In this document: in pieces, positions 13,077-26,546 of the stretch
How the letters are laid out: every line of letters starts with the position of its first letter
How positions within the stretch are numbered: the stretch's first letter is position 1
NCBI RefSeq assembly: GCF_022539315.1
Contig: NC_066323.1
Span: 10,033,219 to 10,097,218, forward strand
Origin: Serinus canaria
Lineage: Eukaryota > Chordata > Aves > Passeriformes > Fringillidae
Direction of reading: 5' to 3'
Length of the DNA: 64,000 nucleotides
Notes under the pieces: model-generated
What the model saw: only the letters and a program-made list of their open reading frames with translations
What the model was told of the DNA's origin: nothing
Database searches by the model: none
Made by a program: the position numbers and the translations under genes

Positions 13077-14281
13077 TATTTTTCCTTATCATCCTTTTAT
13101 TCAATGAAATGCTACAAAAATACATGTAGATGGAAGATTATGGTGAGCCATCCATTCCTCAAACGTTTTTCTGGTGGGAACAGCCAAAAGTAAGTTTGTT
13201 AGCAAAGTCACATTTCTATCAGTGCTGCATATGTGACATGCATAGCAAACAGATTTTCTGAGCATCAAGGAGGCTGCAGAACAGCAGATGCTCTTTGGGG
13301 CTTTTGGCAGGTAGATACTTTCTGAGGGTATTGGTGTTTTTGCTGCAGGTTCTTCTGGTGACCAACTTTATTAAAACAATGGGAGGGAGAAAGGATGTTA
13401 CGGATAATGGAAGAGAACAATTCTGGCACACGTAGCTTCCTCTTCATAAAGCTGTTTTTCCCTTGAGGCAATATATCTTGCGTCTTATGGGAAGGAAATC
13501 TTACAATTTAAAAGGAAGTCTGAACTGCCTACCAGTGAATTTAGAAGCATAGCAGTTGGATTCCTTTCATGAAGAGGTAATATGGGGCCTGTTCCAGTAT
13601 ATTAGGGAAGCTTTTTTAAGATGCTTCTCCAAAAATAGGAGGACTCTGGGAATCACTTCTTTAAAATAATATTTGTGGGTGGCTTATGTTAATATTCCCA
13701 GAACCTTGGGGGATGTATGCTCAGCATAACGAAGGTGTTCAGAGAGCAAGAGCAGCAGCAGTTTGGTATCTTTAGCCTGGGCTGCAGGGCAGGGGAGGAT
13801 GGCTTTGTGTTCCTGGGGATGCCTCTGACGTGGGCTGGAGTGGTCCGAGGGCTGTCCTCGCTTCGCTCTCCTGCAACAGCTCCTGAGGGGCTGTTCTGCC
13901 TCCAAGAATAGCTGGCACATGGCAGTGCTCTAATTAAGCTTGTTCTCCTGCACTGGGAATGACGTGCCTGCTGCCAGCTCTGCTGCCCAGAGGATCCCCC
14001 TCTCCATGGACAGCTCCCCACAGTGCAGTGCAGCAAAGAGCTGGGTCCATCCAATGGTTTGCAGCTTTTTAGCCTCACCCCAGTGAGGCTCTCCCTTTCA
14101 CTATCCCAGGCTATTCTTTTGTCTTCCCATTCTCCACAGTTAAGGTAAAGTCATGGAGAGAGGGACCATGGAAAGATTTTCTGTGAGTAGCACAAAAGGT
14201 GAAGCACAGGTAATTTCAGTAGGCATAGCCAAGTGAGGGTGTTTTATACAGACCATAGCAAACTGAAAACAGTAAACAAGG

Positions 14282-14308
14282 AAAAAAAAAAAAAAGGCGG
14301 GGGGGGGG
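14282..14308. repeat. A14 then GGC then G10 tract
   Basis: Fourteen A, GGC, then ten G. A simple-sequence tract with no sign of a retrocopy upstream. Confidence 0.85.
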
Positions 14309-15382
14309 AAGTGTCTAGAATCCTTCCAAAGAATTTCTGCAGAGTACATAATTGAAGGGGATCTTTTTGATAAAGGCTAAATTGTGTATGGGCATGAAAA
14401 ATTCATCAGGGAATTTAAACCATTTCCAAACTACATAAAACATTAAACATTTCAAGCTCAGGAGTAGCTTGAATATGGCGTGCATCATCCCAAGCTTTAA
14501 GCAGTCATCTGATTTTTCTCTTGCAAATGTTAAATATATAGTAAATGAGAGCCAAAGTAGTTTTTATTTGCTTTCTCATGATGACTGTGGAGCCTTGAAA
14601 GGTTTTGCTGGCTGACCTGACACACACCTTTGTCTACCTCTCTTGGCTAGATGATTTTGACCGCAGTATTTTGAAGAAGGAGGGGAGCAGATATCAATGC
14701 TGCAGTCACAGTGTCCCATTCTGTGCTTGTGATGAGCTCCAGCCTTTAGGATGAGTGTGTCTCAAACTAGCCTTCTAAATCCAATGGAATTAAAGATTTT
14801 AATCAATCAAGATGCTAATCACCAAGACATGATGTGATTTGTATATCCTGATAAGGATATGGAGTAAATCTCATAGTCTTGTGAAAGTAGAGAGTCCTAT
14901 TCTTTAAGAGATCATCAACATCCACATTTAGGTTTTGGCCAGATGGATTACTGGATTTTAAAGCTAGGTCATGCCTGTATTTTTAAATCTAAAATTTGTC
15001 CTTTGTATAGAAATAGAAATAGTGGCCAATTTCAGAACATTCTCAAATGCATTCTCAATTGCTTCGTATTTTCTTGACAGCCTAGGTGCCCGAAAATACT
15101 GTGTTTTCTCTTTAAGTGAAATTGTTACTCACTTGAGTGTCTTTCATCAGGGAAATCTGACTGTCATTGTTTAAATCCTCTAGGAATGAGCTTTGCTTTT
15201 GCATAAAGCAGTCACCTTGGATGACTGCGTGCAGCAAGTCATGCATTACAAAATTGCAGTGTGAATTTTCAAAACCTGCTTCTCTTGGGTTTCATGTAAA
15301 CACCAAAGGAGGATGTTTCTGCTTTTCTCCAGGAGAACACTCAGGCCGTGACTCAAGTTTGTCTCTCTATGCCAAAGATGGC

Positions 15383-15792
15383 CATAGAATCATATCACAG
15401 ATTCATCAAATGGCTTGGATTGGAAGGGACCTTAAAGATCATCTCATTTCACCTCCTCTGCCGTAGGCAGGGACACCTTCCACTATCCCAGGTTGCTCAA
15501 AGCCCCATCCAACCTGGTCTGGAACAATTCCAGGAATGAGGAGTCTACAACCTCTCTGGGCAATTTGTGCCAGTGCCTCACCACCCTCACAGTAAAGAAT
15601 TTCTTCCATGTATCCTCTCTTTCAGTTAAAAGCCATTCCCCCTTGTACTACCACTGCATGCCCTTGTGAGAAGTCCCTCCCCAGCCTTCCTGTCAGCCCC
15701 CTTTAGGGACTGTATGGTGTTCTTGGCTCTTTCTGGCTGAACAACTAAGCCTGTCTTCATAGGAAGATATGCCAGCCCTCTGACCATCCTCT
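15383..15792 (-). mobile_element. CR1 LINE 3' fragment, antisense
   Basis: Read on the plus strand this is the reverse complement of a CR1 3' end. It begins CATAGAATCAT, followed by TTGGATTGGAAGGGACCTTA, AGATCATCTCATTTC, GGTTGCTCAAAGCCCCATCC, AACCTCTCTGGGCAATTTGT, GCCAGTGCCTCACCACCCTC and ACAGTAAAGAATTTCTTCC. It continues to the GGCTGAACAAC and CTGTCTTCATAGGA blocks at about 15740-15765. A segment between about 15715 and 15735 seems shorter than in typical CR1, where more sequence precedes GGCTGAACAAC, suggesting an internal deletion. Only a few hundred bases of the 3' end remain, so it has no reverse transcriptase and is immobile. It is the longest and best-preserved repeat in the window. 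Confidence 0.95.
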
Positions 15793-18003
15793 AAGAAAAC
15801 TCTGCACCCGTAAATATCTCTGTGTGCAACCTTGCCAGGGCAGAGAATGTGCTTTGCCCTTGTTACACTATAAAAATACCACACTGGCAAGCAGCACCAC
15901 GACCTTCCCATTGCTTCACATGGCACTGGAAAAAGGCAAAAGAAGTAATTGTAGCCCACAGCACCAGGGCACTGTCTTTGCTGTGATTCATGAAGAAGAT
16001 AGAGATGTTGGCTAGAAAATTCTCAGAGCTGATAAGCAACTCTGGATGACGTAGGCTTCATGATTCACCATAAAGCCGCAGCACACCGGGCATTTCTGTG
16101 CATTAAAATAATTTCCAAGCAGTGAACCTTCCTGGTGTCTCTCTGGCTGTTTGCTCTTGCTGATAATGTCAACTTGGAAATCATTCTTCCTGCATCATCT
16201 TCTGTCTGATGGAGGAAAAGGCCTACTCTTTGCAGCTCACTGATAAAGGAGTTCTTGTGAGGTGGTGAGATGGACCATCCCCTCTTCTCCCGTGCTGCTC
16301 AGCACTCTCTCCTTGCCCTTCACTGCTCAAGGCACATGCTTGTGGAAGCACGAGGAGATGTGTATGTGGCAGTGGATAATCACTGTCCATCAGCACTGGC
16401 ATCAGCAGCCCTCCAAGTGTGACAGAGGCTTTTGTCATCAGAGAAGATTTATCCTCTTCTCGTCCCCCCTGAGCACACACTCAAACAATATATCCATTTT
16501 AATTGTTTTCTGAGAGGTTATTAATATTAGAGTGGGGATTTAGAATGAAGATCAGTCATTAATCTGGAAAGGATAGATTTGCAGTCTCCTGTAGCAAAGC
16601 TGAAAAAGAAATTAGAACAAAAGAAAATCGAGAGAGGTTCCCCACCTAGCCTAATTTAATTTTTTGTTTAACTAAAATTGTCCCAGTAGCAGTTCTGAGG
16701 TAAAACCAAACCTCAGACTGAAGATTTCCTAGGACCAGCCCAGAAACTGTAGCAATATGTTACTACAGTTTGTTACCATTTTTTTCCCACAACATTTTAT
16801 TTTAAGAATAAAGGCTCTGGCTTTTCAAACAAAACCACAATTTTAGCAGAGGATTTTAATTTTCTTCCGCATTATTCCTTTTAACAATATCCACAAATAT
16901 TTCAGTAATTTGTTTTCTGTCAGTTAAATAGAAAACTTCTAATTCAGTATGGAAGCAATCTCACCCAGGTTTCTCTACAGCAAACAGTACTTTTGGTGTG
17001 GTGTGTTTCATGGCAAGGGCACCCTCTCAGTTGCTCTGGGCTGATGCCAGACCCTAATACTTTTCCTCTGGAAGGGAGGCACCATATGCTGAGCAGAGTT
17101 ACAGTAAAACTGCTGGTTTTATTGACTGCTCTCTCAGAATGGTCAGAAGGTTAAAATGTGTGCTTGGGTTACTAGAGTGTCATGGCCATTCCTGCTGGGA
17201 ATGCAGGATGGAGGCACGTTCCCCCAAAGCCAGCACAAGTTCCGCGCTGCCTCTGTTTATCCCTGCTGGTATTCTGAGGATAGGCAATCTGCCTGGGTCA
17301 CTCTAGGGAGTGAATTCTGTTATCATCAGTGGCCTGAATGGGAATAAGATTCTCATCCTTGGGAAGTCCTTTTTGTACCTCTGTTATTCACCTCTTCCTT
17401 GCTCATTTTAAGGAGCTCCTGATGGGAAGTGCTCTGTCTCCTCTTGTTTTCCCCACCACAGTGCTCTGGGCTCTGACTAGGCAGAAGAATGGGGTGGTTC
17501 TTGGTAGGAGATTTTGTGGAATATGGAAACATGCATGTAGTTGCTTGTCTAAAAGGTCAGTTTAGTGTGGTTTTTTCCCCCTAACCAGTTCTTTGTTGAA
17601 TTATGCAAAAGTGTAAATTTTAAAGCATTTCATGTCACATTGCAGCAATAACTGCAAGTATAAATGGGTATAGTAACTTTAGGGTGTTGGAAAATTGTCT
17701 TTGGTACAGGAAGGTTTTGAATCAGTGTTTAGTGTAAAATTCATCTCAAAGAAGAGAAAGTCTGCATCATTTGTTTTCTTCTCTACTTTCTCTGTTCTCA
17801 AGAAATACAGTAGAAAGGATATAGAGCATACAAGCATATAAGATACAACCCTCCTTCTTTTTTATTTTCTTTTGATTTTAATCCTGATTTTGTTCCATGT
17901 TCTAGTGAGTTCACATGAGACATTCTAGTAAGTACCAGCAAAATGAACCAAACCACTGCTATTCCATATAAATATATATTTTTATACATTTATTTGTGGA
18001 GTT

Positions 18004-18090
18004 AGAATCATAGAATTGTTTAGGTTGGAAAATATCTTCAAGATCATCAAGTCCAGCCATTAACCTAACACTGCCAAGTCCATCACTAAA
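18004..18090 (-). mobile_element. Short CR1 LINE 3' fragment, antisense
   Basis: It begins AGAATCATAGAATTGTTTAG, then GGTTGGAAAATATCTTCAAG, ATCATCAAGTCCAGCC, ATTAACCTAACACTGCCAAG and TCCATCACTAAA. This matches the 3'-terminal part of a CR1 subfamily read in reverse, a different subfamily from the copy at 15383, judged by the block after CCAGCC. It is only about 87 bases long. Confidence 0.88.
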
Positions 18091-21000
18091 ATTTGGATAT
18101 GGAGCATTGCTATTTATTTGGAAAAAAAATATGATAGAGATTAATTCTATGTATCTAATATTTAATTTTATCTTAAAATATCTTCAGGGATTAAGGATGT
18201 AATTTACTACTCAGGGTTACAGCAGTGAATTAGAAGGCAATTAATTTTATAGCACAAAGAAAATCTAGATGCTTTTCTGCTCCTGAGTAGCACTGACTAA
18301 CTGCAGTGGAAAGAAGAAAGCCAGTGCTGTTTGTATTGGTGTAAACAGTGAACTGAGATACATTTGATGAAGACACATTTTGCTTTCATCTTCCAAGTCT
18401 GGATGTTTGTAAGTGTGACATAGGGAGGGGTGGCTAAGAGGATGGGAGGACCCAGAGGATGAGTGACCCAGTTTGAAAACTAGTCCATGGGGATTTGTTT
18501 GATCAGCTCATCTGAGCACTGCACTTGCTTTTCCCGCTTGGTGGTTTTGCTCCAGTCTCTCAAACCAGGAGCAGAAGACTCATGAGAGAAGATTCAGAGG
18601 AGAACATCTTGATGGGAGGTTGACCCCCTCCTCCAGGAATGGTTTGCTTATGGCAGTGGGTTTTGTTGTCCCTCTCCTTTGCATGCCGGGCTAAGAGTTT
18701 GGACCCAGTCCTTCCAGATGTCCTGCAGCACCGGCCACTGCTGACTCTGAGGCTCAAGCCAGGGCTGCAGCACATGGGTTTTCTCTGTCTGCTCAGATTG
18801 CAACCTGCCCCCCAAATGGGAAAACAATACAAAAACAGGCATAGGCAAAGATAAATCCAGCATTGCTTAAAACTGTTGGCTGCAGCTTCCAAAACTTGAG
18901 GAAGTCCCTTGGCGGTGAAGAGCTCTGAGAGATGTTTTTTTTTTGTGATCTGTGCAGTGTTTTGTATTTCATCACTAGGGGCAGAGAGGGTTTGGTTGAA
19001 GATAAGATAGGTTGTGTCTTAAGGACATGGTCCCCATCCTCTCTGTCTGCTTCCTCAGGGGAGAAGGCTGCCCAAATAAACAGACTCACTTTCACTGTGC
19101 TTTGCAGCAGCAGCCAGGGTAAATGAGATCCTGATCCAGTAGTGTGGTTAATTTTTTTCAACTTCTTCAAAACAGCCCTCTAATAAATTAATGCATATGT
19201 CAACTCTTGTCAGAAGCTCTTAGCAATGAACAAATGAGTTCAACACCATAATCTAATAAACAAATAGATAACCTGTTCCAGTTTGTTCTGAGTGAGGTGG
19301 TGTTTCCCTCGTTGAGTTGTTTCATGGACCCTTCACTCTCAGAGGAGAAGGATGCTATGTGGGAGTGCAGCCCATTTCCTCTCCAGGACAGGGTTTCACC
19401 TTCTGACTTCATTGCCCTGATTTTCACTTGTTTACATGGAAATCTCTCCTCTATTTTCTGTCATTAAAAAAAAAAAATAAATCAGAACAACTTTTGTCCC
19501 CATTATTGGAACGGAGCAGCTGCAGCTGAAAGTGAGATCTCATTGTACTAGTTGCTGCACAAGTGAGATGAAATCATGCTCACTTCTACAAATAAACATT
19601 GCAGAGAAGGCAAAGGAAAGCTTTTAATGCTGGTGGACAGAGACAGAGTGGGGCTAAGTGACATCCCAAATACCCTAAAAGAAGTGTATGACAGGGAAGA
19701 GTGCTTAGAACTTTTTTGTTAAATCTAACAGTTCTTCTATTTTAGCAGAAATTTTATTGAAGTTTTAAGGTTCCATGGACTGATTCTTGCATCAATTCAA
19801 CTTGAGTCCTTTGCTAGGCTTTGGTAGAAGTACTGTTGTGTTTTCCATGGGTCACATCTATGGCAGAGATGTGAGTGTGGGGCATTAGATGCGGTGCTCT
19901 GCCCCACAGCCGTTTGGAAAAATAATATTAAGATTAAAATGCAGCCTTCTGTCAATGGCTTTGTGCTTTGTAGGCCTGATGTGTAGGAAGCTCTACTGAT
20001 GTGCGTGTGGGAGGACAATCCAGCATGGATGAATACTTGCCTGCTCCTCCCTGCCACCACTGGGGCTGCTGGAGCATTGGCTGGCATTTGCTAGGGAGGA
20101 TAGCACTTGGTGTCTGCAGCCACCAGCTGAACTGGAGTCTCATCAAAAAAACCCATTGTTTTCACAATGAGGGGCATCCACTGTGATGAAGCAGCTGAGA
20201 TTTTGCATAATTTGGGGAACTGAATCCTTATCTCCTACCCTCGTGCTAATTACTGCCTTTGGGGTGTTTTGAGAGGGGGGTCAGTGAGTTCTGAGTGAAG
20301 GGTTGGAGGGGATTTCCCACATTGGTGACCAGAGCTGGAGTGAAAGCTGTGTGTACAGGACGCTAAAGACAGCATCTGTTTGTACTAAATTAAGTTGCTC
20401 ATTAAAAGCTGCATCAGTTACAGTGAGCATTACATAGCCTGCCGGTGCTGCTCTTTTATAACAGTCATAAACTTGTGGGCACAAACTTGCAAGGGGTCCA
20501 GTCCCACTGGCTATGCCTGGGCATGTGGTAAGACCCAGTTACCTCTTGAGAGGGAGTAGAAAATGGCTTTGGAGCTGCTGCCTCATCTCAGACCCTGCTG
20601 TCAGAGCAGCCAGCGCCGGATCTCCCCACTGGCACTCTCCCGTGTGGCTCCTCTGTCCCCACCAGAGTCTCATCTGCTTCTCCTGAAAGCTTTAGTACCT
20701 TATTCTGGCTCTAGTAACACTGGAAGAAGTCCAGAGCGATTCCAGCAGAGCTATTTTGGATTTGCATTTGCAGGAGGAATTGTACCTAGAGGTTTTAAGC
20801 TAATCGCACGGTCATTTTTCCTCTGTATATTTAACCACTGAGGTTAATTAACATTTCAAAGTTTCACAGGCTGCTTCTTCCATTATCTCAGCCAGCTGTG
20901 GTGAAAGGCAGTGTGGCAAGAGGGTGATAGTCTGACTGGAGTTGTACAGATAGGAAAATTGCTGGGAATTGTTTCCAGTGAATCCCAGGGGTTTAAATAG

Positions 21001-21121
21001 TTGGATGGCAGGGTGAAGGTGGAGGTGAGGAGGAGTAGGCTGCCATGGTACACATTTCCTATTGACTTTCCATGTAGTAAACAAAATTACCAGATGATTG
21101 TTGGCATGTGGTGGGGTTGGA

Positions 21122-21142
21122 TTTTTTTTTTTTTTTTTTTTT
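21122..21142. repeat. 21-base poly-T tract
   Basis: Uninterrupted T run. It could be the antisense tail of a retroposed sequence, but no gene-like sequence follows, so it is called a simple repeat. Confidence 0.9.
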
Positions 21143-24100
21143 AATTTAAAGAGAATATTTTAAGCAGGACTGCGATGCATAGTCCTGAACTGTAGGGGAC
21201 TAATGTTCCTGTTCTCCAGCTGGGAGAAACTAATTCAACATCTTGTGTTGTAAACACTCACTCATTTTAACTGATTACACCTCCAATGTTCCTCAAATCA
21301 CTAAAATTACTAATTGCTATTCCTTACACATCAGAGAGTGAATCCTGAATAATTAACCCCAAATAAAATTAGATGAATTGGCCCTTTTAATTAGAATCCC
21401 TGCTGCTGTTTGTTCTGAGCTTCCTTTTCTTACTGTTAAGAGACTTTTAGAATGATTAAAACTGTTTAAGACTTAAACAGCCAGTGACCTTTTAATACAA
21501 TGTAAATCCATAAAAGCAATATTTCAGCTAGCAGGTGGTGAAGTAAATTTTCAGTGCAACTACCTGACAGACTCAGTATTCCTTTTTTAAATGCTGAGGG
21601 TGAAATTAGCCAGTGTTGGGTTTTTTTCTTCCTCATGCTTATTAATACAGTAGCTGATTAGCACAAGTAGTTCAAATGGTAGGATTAGTGATTGGTAAGA
21701 GTGGTAATTTAAACAGTGCTTTGGGTTGTTGGAGCTGCTTTATTTTAGGAATCACAGGCCAGTGTGGTATATTGAGGTGGGTTGTGGAGCTGGTATGTCA
21801 TCATGCAACAGTTTCCCCTGCACTGACGTGGTGTCAGTGATTCCTCACAACATGGTTGGGGCCAAAACATGATTTTAATTGTGTGTTTTCCTTGCCTAGT
21901 GATGTGTTAAGTACAGATGCTACAGGAAAACGTTTACTTTGGGAAACTTAGTAAGATGTATGTTCACACCTAGGAGACACCAGGTCACATCTAGCTGAAG
22001 TTTTCTATAAAAATCCTGTGGTGTCACTTTGCAGTAGGAAGTTTCCCAGACCATGTAGTAATCCTGGGATATTCTGCAGCCTCCTGCAGTGGTCACTGTG
22101 GATTGCAGGTTCATGGTAACCTCCATCAACAGGATTTTAGTCTTGTGCTCAATGAATTAGGGAGTAGGTGCAAATCTCAATTGTTTCAATGTCAGAAGCT
22201 TTGGCTTTCTGCAGTAGAAGGTAAATACTTGACCAAGCAGTGCCTCTGTCTGCTCAGTACTTTGCCAAATGGAGTCTGGATTGGAATGGAAACACATCAG
22301 TGGGGGCTCGCTCCATCACTATCCTTAGTCTGGTCTCTGTGTCAGGGCTGAGAACTGTGTTTCTCAGGTGATTCAAACTGATTCTGAACCAGCTTCAAAA
22401 TCAAAAATTATCAAGATTATAGTCAGAAAGGGTTATTTTTGCTTGAAAGGAGAAAATTGAAATCAGCATCTGACATATATCGTCCACAGATGTCAGCCAG
22501 AGATCTGGGAAGACCAGTGTAAGCCCAGTTTTTTTGTTTAATAGGTTCCATTAACTTTTTGTTTCTCTGAAAATTATGATGTTTTGCTTTTTCATGTTTC
22601 TCAGTGTTTTCCCCCCAAAGAATCTTTTTTACTGAACATGTGAGCCCTTCTTCAAGTCTACAAGTTTCAAAGCCGCAAATCTTCATATCTAAACAACTGT
22701 GTCTGTCAAGGGGAGAGGCAGTTACTGTGCTACAGATCATTTGTTGGCTGGCAGATACATCTCCTGAAAACAAAGACTTGAGACATGAGCCTGATCCAGC
22801 AAAAAATGAAGTGCACTTAAAATTTTAAAGGTTAGCCTGTAAGTGAGAATGTGCTTGCTGTATCAGGCAGGATGTTTTTCTTAGCTCGTACTTGCACCCA
22901 GAAGGCATCAGGCAGCCAGTGGCAAAAATTTTGTGAGTTTCTATTCACCCCGACAGTTCTGTGCTGATGTAGGTGTCTGTCAGGGCTTTGAACAATTTTA
23001 TATTTGTGTACTTAAAAGTGTAATAGTGAAATGTTTAAAGCTCCTTGGAATGTGTAAGAGGGGGAATTTTGGGGCGGAGAGGGGTAAAACCTTGCAAGTA
23101 CATCTACAGTGGCCAAGATTTGATTGAAGCCAGAAGCCAGGCTGGGGCCTGGGAGGCATCACTTCTGCCAGTGGCTCTGCTATTGCTTCCCAGCATAACC
23201 ACGATGGACTCTCCTCATTTCTGCCTAATTACTTGTATTTACACCATACAATTTTCTCTTGCTCGGGGTGGGCCCGAGGGTGGGGTTTTTATTACAGGGC
23301 TGGCAGTCCCGTCCCTGCTGGCTGCAGCGGGTGATGCTGCAGCACAGGAGCTGCACAGGTGCTGAGGGAGGAGCTCAGGGCTGTGGTTTCATGGCACGTT
23401 GCGCCACTGCATCTGAAATAACTGAGCTGGGCATGTGTCTCACTGCACAGCTCCTTTGTGGGTTGACTCATGGTCTGCACAGCTGTATGAAGGGGGAATG
23501 AGTAGCTGGTGCAACAAGGACTGTTTATTTTCTCTTCTTAAACATATGGTAACAGGTGGAGATTTCTCACTGTAAGAGCTGAAGGCAGGCTGTGCCTTGC
23601 TGTGATTTCCTACCTCCATGGAGAGACTTGCCATGGAAGGCAAACCTCTTTGCCTGCCTTGAAGCACAAATTGCTTTCTGGAGGTGCCTTGATCCCTCTC
23701 TGTTGACAGAACTCAGTGCAGTCCCTCTCATAACTTGGAATACATCCAGGTGTTCAAGTTGATGTCAGGTGAAAGTCAACCAAAATGCTGGTCTTGGTGC
23801 TGAACAATATCAATATTAATGAGCCTTTTGCCCATCTTATTCTTTATTCACAGAGGGACCACCTGGTTAAATCAGTCAGGAGAGGGTGAGTGCTCAGGGA
23901 GGGATGTGTCCTCCACCTGCCCATGGCTAGCTGGTAACCCCAGAGCCCCATTCTGCTATGGCTGCTGGTGCATCCGTGCAGACCAGGGACAGTGCCTTGC
24001 CCAGATGGCTCCCACCTCGCTCTGTGACACTGAAGGTGGACAGCAGTGGGTGGCAGTGATGTGCTCTGCCTGGACATGGACTTTTCTGCCTCCCCCCACG

Positions 24101-24351
24101 GCTTGCCCAGCTCTAAGTGAAATCTGACTTGCAAAGCTCCAGGGGCGAGAGAAGGCCCCAGGGGTGCGCTGTAGGGACACTGTGCCTGAAGGGAGTGTCA
24201 GCTGGCTTTCAGGTTCTTGTCCTCTTTTGCTCCCTCAAACCTAGACCTGTTTCTTCCCTACATCATCTAGAATCTAATTATGCTGCTGAGGACACGGATT
24301 TTGGTCTTTGCATGCTTCCCTCTCTGCCGGAGGGAGACTTCCAGCAATGCC

Positions 24352-24369
24352 AATAATAATAATAATAAT
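24352..24369. repeat. (AAT)6 microsatellite
   Basis: Six perfect AAT units. Potentially polymorphic. Confidence 0.95.
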
Positions 24370-26480
24370 GCAGGGACAGCTTTCCCTTCTGCATCCAAGG
24401 GAATGTTCTCCCGTGAGTGCAGTGGGAACAGCACTGGGTCCTGTGGCTGTGTGTGGGAAAGAGGAAGGCGCAGTGGCAGAATAAATAACTAAAGCTGTGA
24501 AGGAGAAAGGTCCATCTGTTCACAGAGGACCAGGAAAAGGCCAAACATCTGCAATGTCCCCCCAGTTCATCAGGCATCTGCTCTCTGCTTCCCAGTCTAA
24601 AAACCTTCCCACTTGTGGGGAGAGTGGAGCCAGCAGCTTATCTAACACAGGATGGAGACAGCAGAGCTGGGCTGGGATGTGGTACAGCCAGCTGTCTCCT
24701 TCTGCAAAGAAGTGTTTTCTTCCAAACTCTAGGAGAGAGCTCTTGTCCTTTGCTCCTTTTCTGAAAAATCTTGCCAATTTTTTTTTTTTCTTTCAAGAGG
24801 AGTGGGTCTTCCAAAGGAGCAAAAATGGTATTTTGTTTATGTTTATTCTAACGGCCATTGTTAGATGCAGACTTCTGATTATGCAGAAAACCTGCCCCTT
24901 TCCCTGTCTCATCTCCTCCAGCACATTCTCTACGTTGATTTTCCTTAGGTGTTTTGAAAGATTGTAATAAAGCAAGAGTGTCTGACTAATGTGCTGTGCA
25001 AGGAGATCAGTCTTAGGCATCAGAGCCAGGACTGACTGAAAAACATCATCTAAAGCATAATCTTGAGAAGCCTGTGTTCACTGGAGTTGAATTTGTTTGC
25101 AAAATCATGTTGGCTTCTTGGAGGGTCATTTACAGAGCAAAGGAGAAAAGTTTAAGGAGCACTCAAATATCCCAGCATTTTTTAGAACTAGCTCCTTAGA
25201 TATTAATTTCAAAATTTCTCTACTTTTCTTTTTATTTTGTATTGTATTTCACATTATTTGAAATGAAAGATTGGATTAATTATAGGACAGTGAAGAAGAT
25301 ACTGCAGATATTATTGGACTTAATATTTTAAAAAAATCAATCCTGAACTCAATAGCAGCATGAGCCAGTGGGTTTCATGGGATTTTATGTATTGGAGCAA
25401 CAGGATTGTTAAATGAGTTTTCAGTCTGTTGTTTTTGAGCAGTCTTTGAGCATCTGTATTTAGGATAATACTTTCTTAGGGATTCAGAAGGGGGTTTTTG
25501 AGTCCTATCCATGCTCATTTTGGGGAAAATGGGAAGAAATTATTTTCCTCTTAAATAACATCTCTGAAAGTCCTAGGGGATGTTTGTGTCTTTCAGAGAG
25601 TGATTCAAAATAGAAGAGAAAAACTTTCAAGGGCTGCAGACCCATCTACTTCCCATGGCAGAGAGCTTGAAAGTGTTGTGCTGGCAGTGCTGCCCAGCTG
25701 GTGCCTGTGCCTGGTCTGGGCTGAGCCTAGGGCTTTAAACCTGGGCATAGGTGGCCCAGAAGGCTGAGGGTCACAGGGCTTTGGCTCAGCACCTTCCTGA
25801 GTGGTTTGGATCCTGCTCCTTGGCATTTAGGGGTGGTGCTGAGGGCCTCTGGCCTGAGCACAGTGTGATGCTGCATGGAGATCTGGAGGGTCAAGCAGGG
25901 AGCTGATATTTCATTCCAAAAGCAACAGTTCCTATGTATGTGAGATATCACACTTTTATTAATCTGAAACCTTCCATCCCAGATGCTGCACACACAAGAG
26001 CCAACAGCAAACAGCTCTACTTGCAGCATCAATCTTCGTAAGAAGAAATAAAAACATAACAAAGTGGCCCAAATTGCAGGCAGCTGCCTTCCCTGGAGGC
26101 AAATCCAGTGCTAATGGCAAATGCTCTTTTTCCACCATTAGGAGGTGCTTTCAGAGCTTGCTGTTCTGCTGCCTGCAGCCTGTGCTGTTCTGGATTGTTT
26201 TTTTTTCTCCTTTCTGGTCCCACATCCCATGAAATTCTCAAGGAGAACTCCTCTCTGCTCCCACCTCCCATCTCTGTGCTAAGCTGGATGGCTTCACAGC
26301 CAGTATTTGCTGCTTTGTCTTCCCATCAGCGCTTCTGGAAAATAAAAACGAGCAAGTTGTATTCTAGAAATTAGGTACATCAGCCCCCATGTGAAAATCC
26401 AGAGTTAGGAGAGGTGGATTCATGTGCACTTGCACCTGGCCCATCACATGGCTCTTGTCACTGAGAAGAGCCTGTGATCT

Positions 26481-26546
26481 TCCCAGCAGTTCTTTACATG
26501 AAGCTATGAGGTCCCAGCAGTTCTTTACATGAAGCTATGAGGTCCC
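26481..26546. repeat. 31-base perfect tandem duplication
   Basis: Two identical adjacent 31-base copies (26481-26511 and 26512-26542), each starting TCCCAGCAGTTCTTTACATG, are followed by four bases of a third. Complete identity points to a recent duplication, probably replication slippage, or to an assembly artefact. It sits about 580 bases upstream of exon A. Confidence 0.95.

Noticed and set aside
17405..17425. AAGGAGCTCCTGATGGG as a possible miR-28-like seed
   Set aside because: It is a short GAGCTC palindrome with no matching second arm.
18966..18985. CATCACTAGGGGCAGAG as a CTCF site
   Set aside because: One base short in the core G run, so the motif register fails.
24497..24967. Plus-strand open frame of 156 codons
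   Set aside because: Contains a poly-T derived run of phenylalanines and no recognisable family; chance frame in intron.
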